From Oscillospiraceae bacterium (GTDB taxonomy: Bacteria > Bacillota > Clostridia > Oscillospirales > Oscillospiraceae): 10,731 bases of DNA. The stretch spans positions 1-10,731 of the forward strand of contig JAEDIN010000039.1 in assembly GCA_016292445.1 (NCBI GenBank), given 5' to 3'. Made by a program: the position numbers and the translations under genes. The notes under the pieces were generated by a model that searched no databases, was not told the origin of the DNA, and saw only the letters and a list, made by a program, of their open reading frames with translations. Below, piece after piece: positions 1-7,143 of this stretch. Positions within the stretch are counted from its first letter, which is position 1, and each line of letters opens with the position of its first letter.

Positions 1-31
1 AAACTGCACCGCACAGCGGTGCAGTTTTTTT
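1..31 (+). terminator. Rho-independent terminator of an upstream gene
   Basis: A perfect 12-bp stem (1-12 with 16-27) closes a 3-nt loop (ACA) and is followed by a run of seven T (25-31). The T run lies on the + strand, so it most likely ends a + strand gene lying before the window. Because the left arm begins with AAA at the window edge, a bidirectional role cannot be judged. Confidence 0.85.
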
Positions 32-80
32 GTGTCTGCAATTATTTGGACAATTTAGGAGTCATTCGCTGCTATTATAC

Positions 81-109
81 TTGCGTTATTGTGCGAAATG
101 AATTATAAT
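81..109 (+). promoter_or_regulatory. Sigma-A-type promoter of the eight-gene operon
   Basis: A perfect -10 box TATAAT (104-109) lies 17 bp downstream of TTGCGT (81-86), a partial match to TTGACA. Transcription would start near 116, giving a leader of about 23 nt before the ATG at 139. The -10 sits inside the palindrome AATTATAATT (101-110), and a mirrored ATTATA lies at 74-79, so a regulator could act here; that is inference. No comparable promoter is seen before the downstream genes up to 9446. Confidence 0.6.
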
Positions 110-138
110 TGTACAAAACGGTACGAAAGGGGCGTGAA

Positions 139-1089
139 ATGCAAAGTATGGCTATCGATAACGCACTGTCGGCACTCGATGTTGCGAAGCTTTTGGGCGT
201 GAGCAAAAACACCGTTTACGAAATGGTGCGCAGGGGCGAGCTGAAATCCTATCGAGTGGGCAGGAAGATGCGCTTCACCAAAGAGGATGTTGACAGCTAT
301 ATTGCGCGTTCCCACGGCGCAAAGCGCATAAAAATACCGCCGGTCAAAAGCGTCGAGGTACACAGCGGACTGCTTAACCGCGAGCAGGACAGTGCCTTTA
401 TCATAAGCGGTCAGGATGTCATTCTTGACATTTTGTCAAACTACCTGCGCGAAAGAGGCGTACCCGCACTTCGTGCGTTCGTCGGCAGCTTTGAAAGCCT
501 GCTCATGCTGTATCAGGACAAGGTGCAGGCGGCGACCTGCCATCTCTGGGACGGCGATACGGACTCGTATAACACGCCCTATGTGCGCAGGCTGATGCCC
601 GGCACAAATGCGGTGCTTGTCAATTTATCCTACCGTATGCAGGGCTTCTATGTGCGCAAAGGAAATCCCAAGGGCATACGCTCATGGGAGGATCTGTGCC
701 GCGAGGATGTGTATATGCTGAACCGCAAGAAAAGCTCGGCGTCGCGCATCCTGCTCGACGAAAAACTAATGCAGCTCGGCATGGATAAAAGCCGTATCAA
801 CGGCTACGGCAAGGAGATCGGCTCGCATATCACGCTGGCAAACGCCATCGGCAGAGGCGAGGCGGATGTCGCCGTCGGCACGCAGAGAGTGTGCGCGCAG
901 GTCGAAAATGCGGAGTTTGTCCCCATGCAGGAGGAGCGCTGCGACCTTGTGATCAAAAAGGATAACCTCAACACCCCCGAGGTCATCGCTTTGCTTGAGA
1001 TCCTCCGTTCGCCGGAGCTTAAAGCGGAGCTTGAGGGTATAAGCGGCAACGATTACAGAGATATCGGCAAGGTGGTTGCCGAGATATAA
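139..1089 (+). CDS. Transcriptional regulator: excisionase-type HTH plus PBP-like sensor domain
   Basis: This is a 316-residue cytoplasmic DNA-binding regulator. Residues about 11-57 form a MerR/excisionase-type helix-turn-helix, with ALDVAKLLGVSKNTVYEMVR followed by a basic wing (YRVGRKMRF) and an EDVDSYI helix. Residues about 86-312 match the periplasmic-binding-protein-like domain (PF12727 type) found in single-component regulators: GSFESLLMLY, HLWD, an NRKKSSASRILLDEKL segment resembling the family's NRQ.GSGTRxLLD, GYGKEIGSH and GEADVAVG. That domain would bind a small ligand, in relatives often linked to molybdate/tungstate biology. I chose ATG 139 because AAAGGGG (126-132) sits 6 nt upstream; an in-frame TTG at 109 overlaps the -10 box and lacks a ribosome binding site. 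It is the first operon gene, so autoregulation is plausible. The ligand is unknown. Confidence 0.85.
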   Translation: MQSMAIDNALSALDVAKLLGVSKNTVYEMVRRGELKSYRVGRKMRFTKEDVDSYIARSHGAKRIKIPPVKSVEVHSGLLNREQDSAFIISGQDVILDILSNYLRERGVPALRAFVGSFESLLMLYQDKVQAATCHLWDGDTDSYNTPYVRRLMPGTNAVLVNLSYRMQGFYVRKGNPKGIRSWEDLCREDVYMLNRKKSSASRILLDEKLMQLGMDKSRINGYGKEIGSHITLANAIGRGEADVAVGTQRVCAQVENAEFVPMQEERCDLVIKKDNLNTPEVIALLEILRSPELKAELEGISGNDYRDIGKVVAEI

Positions 1090-1113
1090 TAAATCTTTTG
1101 GGGAGGTGTGCAG

Positions 1114-4100
1114 ATGAAAAGAATACTGTGCTTCATGCTGGCGGTGCTTATGCTGGCGGGACTGCTCACGGGCTGCGGTGAGGAGCTTAAAATCTTCACG
1201 GATGTTGATTTTGCCTCCAGCCCCTTTAAGCATCTCAATAACGGCGGCATTACCGACAACGATACCCTGCCGTACAATGTCGATGCCATAACCGGTGCAA
1301 CGCTCACGGTCGAGGGCCCCGGCGTTGTCACGAGCACTCCGCTTTCCGTGCGTGAGCTTGAAAGCCGCAGCGACGGCCTTGTTCGCGGCGAGTACAAGGA
1401 TTCAAACGGCAAGATGGTGTACGAGGGACTCGACCTGTACTACCTGCTCAACGAGATGGTTGAGGGCGATAACGGCATCATCCTAACCGATTCGGCATAC
1501 AAGGTTATTCTTAAAAACAGCAACCGCGAGAGCATCTCCGAGTTCACGCTCGACGAGGTAAAGAGAGCGCATGACGACAACAGACCCATCCTGCTTGCCT
1601 ACGGCGTGGCAACGGACGACCAAAAAACCGTTGCTCCCTTCGTGTTCGACGCAAAAAGCGAGGGCGAGCATTCTTTGGGCTATGTCGATGAACTGGAAAA
1701 TGACGACGGCTGCATAAAGCTCGTCTACGACCGCAGAGAGTACGGCGATAATAAATACCGCACCTTCTCCAATGTGGCATATGTGTATGTCTGCGAGGAG
1801 ACTGAACCCGGCTTCAAGCACTCCGAGTGCGACACCGACAGCTTCGGCGCGTCAAAGTACACAGACTATATAGTCACCTTCCGCGGCTCAAAGCTCGGTT
1901 ACGAAATTCCGATGACGGTAAAGCAGCTCGAGAGCCTTGTCGTGTACGACGGAAAGGGCAATGTCAAAGAGGGCGGAATAGGCTACAGCGATTGGTACAG
2001 TCTTGCCAACAACGCATATTGGTATGTCAATCAGTACGAGGGTCTTGACCTGTACAAGCTTTTGATATATCTGGGCATGGACGATGCCGAAACCATGGGC
2101 ACCAAGGGAGCGAGGACAACTCTTGTCAGCTTCATTGCCGCCGACGGCGTTGCCGCTAACGAGACCTTTTCGGTCGATACGCTGTCATACCCCGACGCCT
2201 TCGGTTTCTATAACAAAAACGCCGCCGACCTGAACGACGGCAGCTATGTTCCCACAAATGCCGACCTTGTGAAGACCGGCTATCCCGTGCTGCTGTCCTA
2301 CGGCGTTAACAATTACCCCTACACGATAAGCAAAACCGACCCCAACTACCTGTCCGGACTTTCAAATTCCGGCGGCCCGCTGCGAGTGGTGTTCGGCAAA
2401 ACGCAGTATAACCACGCAAACGGCTCAAATCAGGTGCAGTATTTAAGCGACATTATTGTCGGCGAAAATGTGCTGTATAACACCCATAAGCACACCGACA
2501 ATGCCGCTCAGAAGGCACTTGCCGACTCAAAGCTGAGCTTAGTTGTCAACAATGAGGACGGCGAGAAGCTCATAAACAAGACCGTCACCGTCGGCGACAT
2601 TGAGGATATTGTCTACGGCGAGGGTGTCGGGGGCGATGTCAAAAAGGCGGCAAAGGTCAAGGACTCCTACGAGGTCAAGACCAAGGACGGCTACACTACC
2701 GATATCTACGAGGGCATTAATCTTGAGTACTTCCTCATGAATGTCATGGGACTGCCGGGCACAAACGGCACGGTGACCTTCTCAAACGGCAGGGATAAGC
2801 TCACCGTAACGCTCGAGGAGCTTTTCCGCAGCGGCTACAATGCCGAGCTTAAGCGCGACGGCTTATGCTCCGTCATCGCCTTTGCGAAAAACGGCGCACC
2901 AATGGTGCAAAGCAGCAAGTCCGAAGGCTATGTGGATACGATAGAGCTTAATCCCATGCTCCGCTCCGACCCCGATGAGTTCGAGGTCGAAAACTACGGC
3001 GGCCCGCTTTCGGTCATCATTCCGAGAAGCGGTACGGAAAAGGGCGACGCAAAGTCTGTTTCCGATGTCACGAGTATCACGGTAAATCTCATTCCCGACT
3101 CCTATGCGCATATCGATAAGCCTTACAGCAGCTATGAAAAGGACACCGTGCGCTTCTACGGCGAGGGTCTGGATAATGAAAAGACCTACACAGTCAAGGA
3201 GCTTGAAAGCAAGCAGACCCGGACGAAGACCCTTGATTTCAGTATGCTCAACAAGGCGGGCAAGTCCTATGAGGCTCGCTACCGCGGACTTTCGCTGTAC
3301 GACCTGTTCACCGAGATAGGCATTAAGAATAACGCCGGTGATGTCATCGTCTACTCTGCCGACGGAAGCAAGCAGACCTTCTCGCTGGCGCTGATGAAGA
3401 AGGCGTATGACAATATACTTTCGCCCGAAAAGACCGAGGTCAGGGCGATGCTCGCCTACGGCACCGCGCCGCTTAAAAATGAGCTTATGGACGGCACTCC
3501 GCTGGTAGCCTCATCATCGAGTGAGGGCTATGTCGAGGCGGACAATAACGACGGCGGCCCCCTCAAGCTAATCGTTCCGCAGGACAGCAAGACGAGTGCA
3601 AACGCGTCGTTGTGCGTCAATAATGTGGTCGCCGTCGAGGTCACGGCAAACAAAATAGAGACATGGGGGCACAAGATGAGCGATGTCTACGGCGAATTCC
3701 TCGACTCAAAGTTTACCTTCACCGTCAAGAACGATTCAGGCGAGTGGACGCACGACTTTTCGGTTGAACAGCTCGAGAGCCTGTCGGGAATTATCGTAAG
3801 GGACAAGTATTCCGTGCTCGATGTCGGCACCTGCGAGGGACTTGATATCTGGAAGTTCATTCAGCTCATCGCCGGAGATGTCAAGGGTATAGATAACCCC
3901 GTTTCAGTCACCGCCTATGCAAGCGACGGCTATAAGAACGACCTTTTGAGCGTGTTCTACCGTGACGGCTTCATAAACGGCGTTGCCGATGAAAACGGCG
4001 ACAGCAAAAAGCTCATTTTGTGCTATGCCGTTAACGGCTATCCGCTCGTTGACTCCGAGGGTCACGAGGGCTATACCGGACTCGCGGGCAATACAGCAGG

Positions 4101-4227
4101 GCCCATTCGCGTTATCGCCGAGACCAATCAGGGAGCATCGGTCAAATACTGCAACAAGCTTGTGGTGACTGTTCCGGGTTCCGATAAGATAGATATCAGG
4201 ATAGACGATTCCATCTTCAAAAGTTAG
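1114..4227 (+). CDS. Large lipoprotein with five tandem sulfite-oxidase-fold (molybdopterin-oxidoreductase-like) domains
   Basis: A 1037-residue predicted lipoprotein: signal peptide 1-20, lipobox LTGC with Cys21. A flavin-attachment-like motif, DAITGATLT, lies at 57-65. Five repeated domains follow at about 66-229, 248-455, 472-660, 676-846 and 861-1022. Each has the same landmarks: [VK]xLES near its start, Y-E/R-G-L-x-L-Y-x-L-L, a central DGY-like strand, [IL]L-x-Y-[GA]-V-N-G-x-P-L, and GGP[LI]-[RK]-[LV]-[IV]. These fit the oxidoreductase molybdopterin-binding fold (PF00174 type). None of the repeats has the metal-ligating cysteine at the position known from sulfite oxidase and YedY (MsrP), upstream of the G-x-x-L-x-x-L segment, so catalysis with Mo-cofactor is doubtful; binding of another ligand or an adhesive role is possible. 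ATG 1114 has GGGGAGG 7 nt upstream; an in-frame GTG at 1108 is too close to that site. Confidence 0.8.
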   Translation: MKRILCFMLAVLMLAGLLTGCGEELKIFTDVDFASSPFKHLNNGGITDNDTLPYNVDAITGATLTVEGPGVVTSTPLSVRELESRSDGLVRGEYKDSNGKMVYEGLDLYYLLNEMVEGDNGIILTDSAYKVILKNSNRESISEFTLDEVKRAHDDNRPILLAYGVATDDQKTVAPFVFDAKSEGEHSLGYVDELENDDGCIKLVYDRREYGDNKYRTFSNVAYVYVCEETEPGFKHSECDTDSFGASKYTDYIVTFRGSKLGYEIPMTVKQLESLVVYDGKGNVKEGGIGYSDWYSLANNAYWYVNQYEGLDLYKLLIYLGMDDAETMGTKGARTTLVSFIAADGVAANETFSVDTLSYPDAFGFYNKNAADLNDGSYVPTNADLVKTGYPVLLSYGVNNYPYTISKTDPNYLSGLSNSGGPLRVVFGKTQYNHANGSNQVQYLSDIIVGENVLYNTHKHTDNAAQKALADSKLSLVVNNEDGEKLINKTVTVGDIEDIVYGEGVGGDVKKAAKVKDSYEVKTKDGYTTDIYEGINLEYFLMNVMGLPGTNGTVTFSNGRDKLTVTLEELFRSGYNAELKRDGLCSVIAFAKNGAPMVQSSKSEGYVDTIELNPMLRSDPDEFEVENYGGPLSVIIPRSGTEKGDAKSVSDVTSITVNLIPDSYAHIDKPYSSYEKDTVRFYGEGLDNEKTYTVKELESKQTRTKTLDFSMLNKAGKSYEARYRGLSLYDLFTEIGIKNNAGDVIVYSADGSKQTFSLALMKKAYDNILSPEKTEVRAMLAYGTAPLKNELMDGTPLVASSSSEGYVEADNNDGGPLKLIVPQDSKTSANASLCVNNVVAVEVTANKIETWGHKMSDVYGEFLDSKFTFTVKNDSGEWTHDFSVEQLESLSGIIVRDKYSVLDVGTCEGLDIWKFIQLIAGDVKGIDNPVSVTAYASDGYKNDLLSVFYRDGFINGVADENGDSKKLILCYAVNGYPLVDSEGHEGYTGLAGNTAGPIRVIAETNQGASVKYCNKLVVTVPGSDKIDIRIDDSIFKS
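1282..1308 (+). other. Flavin-attachment-like motif DAITGATLT in the large lipoprotein
   Basis: Residues 57-65 match the pattern D-x-x-[ST]-G-A-[TS] used by the flavin transferase ApbE to attach FMN to Thr in FMN_bind domains (NqrC, RnfG). The acceptor would be Thr63. The surroundings are not a full FMN_bind domain: only about 35 residues separate it from the lipid anchor, and the sequence after it runs straight into the first repeat. It could be a minimal flavin site or a relic. Confidence 0.4.
1309..4179 (+). repeat. Five-fold protein domain repeat (sulfite-oxidase-like fold)
   Basis: Approximate boundaries in DNA are 1309-1800, 1855-2478, 2527-3093, 3139-3651 and 3694-4179. Diagnostic segments line up across copies: YEGLDLYYLL, YEGLDLYKLL, YEGINLEYFL, YRGLSLYDLF and CEGLDIWKFI; later DGCIKLV, GGPLRVV, GGPLSVI, GGPLKLI and AGPIRVI. 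The copies have diverged strongly, so this is ancient duplication, not recent expansion. Copy 2 is the longest because of an insertion around residues 280-305. Confidence 0.75.
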
Positions 4228-4238
4228 GATAAAGCCGT

Positions 4239-5270
4239 ATGAAAAGATTTATTTCGCTCCTGCTTGTGCTTGCGCTGTGCCTTTCACTGTGCGCCTGCGG
4301 TGCTCAAGATAAGGATGAGCCCAAGGTTGCGGGTGAGGGACAGGTGCTTGACGGCGCAGGCAGAGTGCTGGATATTCCCGACGACCCGCAAAGCGCGACA
4401 ATAGCCTCCGTTTACGCCGTTTCCGTGCCGTTTATCAAGGCACTGGGACTTACCGACCGTGTTCTTGCGGTCAACACAAAGTCAAAGTTCTGGACCGAGG
4501 CTGACGAAAATCTCGCCAAAGCCGGAACGGTGGGCAGAGGTGTCGTTGACCTCGAAAAGCTCGCCGGGTATTCGCCGACCGTACTCATCCACCGCTCAAA
4601 CGACCCGGAAACCGTTGAGGCGGTTGAAAAGCTGGGCATCGATGTGCTTTGCATAACGGTCGAGAATATGGATGATTTTAAGACCACGCTCCTGATGCTG
4701 GGCGAGTATTTCGGCGTTTCCGAGCGTGCGCAGAGGGTAGTGGACTGGCTTGACGGGAAGTTTGACTTTATAGCCGAGCGTGTTGCGCAGATTCCCGAGT
4801 CCGAGCGTGTCACCGCGCTCTTAATGGGCGGAGAGCCGGGCAGAGTAGCCGGCAACGATATGCTCCAGTCGTGGATGATCGAGCAGGCCGGCGGCATTTG
4901 CGTAGCCGACCGCGGCAAGGACCACAACTGGATAGATGTCGGTGTGGAAACCGTTTTCGAGTGGGATCCCGAGCTTATCTTCTGCACGAGCTCCACAGGT
5001 CTTGAATACTCTGCCGAGGAGCTTATGGACGATAACTCGTGGTCTGCCGTCAAGGCGGTCAAAAACGGCAAAGTCGTCACCGTTCCGTCAAAGCTCGATT
5101 CGTGGGATATGCCCGGCTTGAGCTGCGTTCTCGGCACGATGTTCATGCTCCACGAGATGTACCCCGACTATTTCAGCTCCGAGGAGCTGCAGGAGCAGAT
5201 AGACGATTACTACGAATTTATGTTCGGCACGACCTTCGATGCCGATTATCTTGGATATACTTTGGAGTGA
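4239..5270 (+). CDS. ABC importer substrate-binding lipoprotein, FecB/MolA-like
   Basis: A 343-residue extracytoplasmic binding lipoprotein: signal peptide with lipobox LCAC, Cys20. It has the class III binding-protein layout (PF01497 type): GRVLDIP (41-47), LGLTDRVLAV (69-78), SPTVLI (112-117), a long connecting helix around 145-185, GEPGRVAGND (198-207), and SWDMPGLSCVLGTMFM (288-303). The last segment resembles the S-W-D-x-P-x-x-x-x-x-L-G stretch of binding proteins for iron chelates and molybdate (MolA-like). It would pass ligand to the permease encoded next. The gene starts 11 nt after the previous stop; AGGA overlapping that stop serves as ribosome binding site. The substrate cannot be fixed from sequence. 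Confidence 0.88.
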   Translation: MKRFISLLLVLALCLSLCACGAQDKDEPKVAGEGQVLDGAGRVLDIPDDPQSATIASVYAVSVPFIKALGLTDRVLAVNTKSKFWTEADENLAKAGTVGRGVVDLEKLAGYSPTVLIHRSNDPETVEAVEKLGIDVLCITVENMDDFKTTLLMLGEYFGVSERAQRVVDWLDGKFDFIAERVAQIPESERVTALLMGGEPGRVAGNDMLQSWMIEQAGGICVADRGKDHNWIDVGVETVFEWDPELIFCTSSTGLEYSAEELMDDNSWSAVKAVKNGKVVTVPSKLDSWDMPGLSCVLGTMFMLHEMYPDYFSSEELQEQIDDYYEFMFGTTFDADYLGYTLE

Positions 5271-5273
5271 CCC

Positions 5274-6311
5274 TTGAACGAATTAAAGGCTCAAAACAAA
5301 AAAAGAGGATTTTTAGCGGTAATGCTCGTCATGGCGGCGGTGCTTTCAGCCGGCATAGTGCTTGCCGTGTGCGTCGGCAAATATCCAGTCACGCCGGGGG
5401 AGAGCCTAAAGATCCTGTTAGGCTCGCTGTTCGGCAGCGTGAGCGGCTCGCCGGAGATGACGGTCAATGTCGTCATGGGACTGCGCGTGCCGAGAGTGCT
5501 TGCAAGCGTGCTTGTGGGAGCTGCGCTGTCCATGTCCGGTGCGGCATATCAGGGAATTTTCAAAAATCCCCTGGTCTCGCCGGATTTTCTCGGCGTGTCA
5601 AGCGGCGCGTGCATCGGCGCGGCGGCGGCTATACTGCTTTCGATGACGACGGCGTTTATCTCGCTGTTTGCTTTTCTGGGCGGCATTGCGGCGGTGGCCC
5701 TCACGGTGAGCATTCCGGCAATGCTTCGCAACCGCTCGAACATCATGCTCGTGCTGTCGGGCATTATCGTCGGCTCTGCCATGTCGTCTGTGCTGGGCTT
5801 TATAAAGTACATTGCCGACCCCGATACGCAGCTCGCCTCAATAACCTACTGGACGATGGGCAGCTTTTCCTACATTTCGCTAAAGCAGCTTTTAACTCTG
5901 CTGCCGCTGCTTATAGTTCCGATGACGGTTCTCATCCTCATGTCGTGGTGGATAGATGTCCTGTCCATGGGCGAGGATGAGGCGAGGGCATTGGGTGCAA
6001 ATGTGCGCATGGTGCGCGGCATCGCCATCGTGTGTTCAACGCTTCTGACGGCTGCTGCGGTCTGCGTTGCCGGAACGATAAGCTGGATAGGCCTCATTGT
6101 CCCCCACTTCGGCAGAATGATAGTCGGCCCGTCAAACCGCAGACTCATTCCGGCATCGGGACTTTTGGGCGGCGTTTTCATGCTCGTTGTCGATACGCTC
6201 ACGCGCACCGTCGGCGTTACGGAAATGCCGGTGAGCATACTCACGGGCGTTATCGGCGCACCGTTTTTCTGCTGGCTGCTTTTACGGCAGCAAAGGGGGT
6301 CGGCGCGATGA
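5274..6311 (+). CDS. ABC importer permease, FecCD/BtuC family
   Basis: A 345-residue integral membrane protein with about nine to ten hydrophobic segments, the normal length for the FecCD (PF01032) family that imports siderophores, haem, cobalamin and, in the MolB branch, molybdate. Family marks: R71-V-P-R, GAALSMSGAAYQGIFKNPL (82-100), LGVSSGA (106-112), the cytoplasmic coupling stretch ALGANVRMVR (239-248), IGLIVPHFGR (272-281) and PVSILTGVIGAPFF (319-332). The start is TTG at 5274, 3 nt after the previous stop; GGAG (5264-5267), inside the end of the upstream gene, is 6 nt away and no earlier ATG is available. Only one permease gene is present, so it would act as a homodimer. Its stop overlaps the ATPase start. 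Confidence 0.92.
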   Translation: MNELKAQNKKRGFLAVMLVMAAVLSAGIVLAVCVGKYPVTPGESLKILLGSLFGSVSGSPEMTVNVVMGLRVPRVLASVLVGAALSMSGAAYQGIFKNPLVSPDFLGVSSGACIGAAAAILLSMTTAFISLFAFLGGIAAVALTVSIPAMLRNRSNIMLVLSGIIVGSAMSSVLGFIKYIADPDTQLASITYWTMGSFSYISLKQLLTLLPLLIVPMTVLILMSWWIDVLSMGEDEARALGANVRMVRGIAIVCSTLLTAAAVCVAGTISWIGLIVPHFGRMIVGPSNRRLIPASGLLGGVFMLVVDTLTRTVGVTEMPVSILTGVIGAPFFCWLLLRQQRGSAR

Positions 6312-7087
6312 TATACGGGATAGAAAATCTGCATTTTAAATACCGCGGCGGAGAACGCGAGGTGCTCAACGGAGCGAGCCTTAACATCGACGAGGGCGAG
6401 CTTGTCTCCGTCTTAGGCAGAAACGGCGCGGGAAAATCAACACTTTTCGGATGTATGCTGGGATTGCTCAAGCCACAGTCGGGCAGCATAAAAATATGCG
6501 GCAGGGACTTGCGCACCATGAACGAAAGGCAGGTGGCCGGAATCGTCGCATATGTTCCGCAAAACCACAATCCGACCTTTGATTTCACGGTGTTTGATTA
6601 TGTGCTGATGGGCTGCGCTTCAAAGGTGGGGCTGCTGTCAAAGCCCGGCACCAAGGAGGAGGCGGCGGCGGAGACTGCGCTGCGGCGCATGGGCATTTTG
6701 CAGCTTGCCGAGCGCAGATACACCGAGCTTTCCGGCGGAGAGCGTCAGCAGGCGACCATCGCAAGGGCGATAGCCGCCGAGCCGAGGGTGATACTGTTTG
6801 ACGAGCCGACGGCGCATCTGGATTTTGCCAATCAGATAAAGGTGCTGCGCATTATAAAGGGGCTTTCCGAAAACGGCTATTCCGTTGCCGTCACGACCCA
6901 TGACCCGAATCACGCACTGCTGCTCGGCGGCACTGCGGCGATACTCGACGGCGAGGGAAAGCTCTGCTCGGGCAAGGTGTCGGAGCTTATCACCGAGGAA
7001 AGGCTCAAAGGTGTTTACGGCGCGGATGTGCGCCTGCGGTATCTCGACGAGTTTTCGCGTGATGTCTGCATATACCCCAATTTGTAG
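6308..7087 (+). CDS. ABC importer ATPase, FecE/BtuD family
   Basis: A 259-residue cytoplasmic ATPase that powers the importer. Visible motifs: Walker A GRNGAGKST (37-45), Q-loop Gln85, signature LSGGERQ (141-147), Walker B VILFDEP (161-167) with Glu166, D-loop HLD (170-172) and switch His198. The C-terminal part (about 205-259) is the usual short FecE tail. ATG 6308 overlaps the permease stop by 4 nt (ATGA), which indicates translational coupling, and has GGGGG (6295-6299) 8 nt upstream. The reading frame stays open far upstream, but that part lies inside the permease gene and shows no domain. Confidence 0.93.
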   Translation: MIYGIENLHFKYRGGEREVLNGASLNIDEGELVSVLGRNGAGKSTLFGCMLGLLKPQSGSIKICGRDLRTMNERQVAGIVAYVPQNHNPTFDFTVFDYVLMGCASKVGLLSKPGTKEEAAAETALRRMGILQLAERRYTELSGGERQQATIARAIAAEPRVILFDEPTAHLDFANQIKVLRIIKGLSENGYSVAVTTHDPNHALLLGGTAAILDGEGKLCSGKVSELITEERLKGVYGADVRLRYLDEFSRDVCIYPNL

Positions 7088-7113
7088 GCGAGGGCAATGC
7101 CCGCTTAAATATA

Positions 7114-7131
7114 GTTAAAAGATTTTTTAAC
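7114..7131 (+). promoter_or_regulatory. AT-rich stem-loop just before a strong ribosome binding site
   Basis: GTTAAAA (7114-7120) pairs perfectly with TTTTAAC (7125-7131) around a 4-nt loop, immediately before GGAGG (7132-7136). As RNA it would be a weak 5' hairpin; as DNA it is a possible operator. It lies in the longest gap within the operon (56 nt), which also holds a short GGGC-AAT-GCCC hairpin at 7092-7102. The role is inferred. Confidence 0.35.
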
Positions 7132-7143
7132 GGAGGAAATCAC

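Noticed and set aside
109..138. Longer start (TTG 109) for the regulator
   Set aside because: It overlaps the -10 box and lacks a ribosome binding site; ATG 139 has AAAGGGG at ideal distance.
1309..4179. Reading the large lipoprotein as an active molybdopterin enzyme
   Set aside because: The fold fits, but the metal-ligating Cys is absent at the expected position in every copy, so activity cannot be claimed.
5039..5980. Long open frame across the binding protein and permease genes
   Set aside because: Arg- and His-rich composition without a domain, and fully covered by two well supported genes in other frames.
6032..6307. Longer ATPase reading frame inside the permease gene
   Set aside because: The extra part is the permease gene read in another frame, with no domain; ATG 6308 gives the normal family N terminus.
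7082..7110. Possible internal promoter TTGTAG-17 bp-TTAAAT before the sixth gene
   Set aside because: Both boxes are poor matches and the first lies in the stop codon of the ATPase gene; not enough to call.
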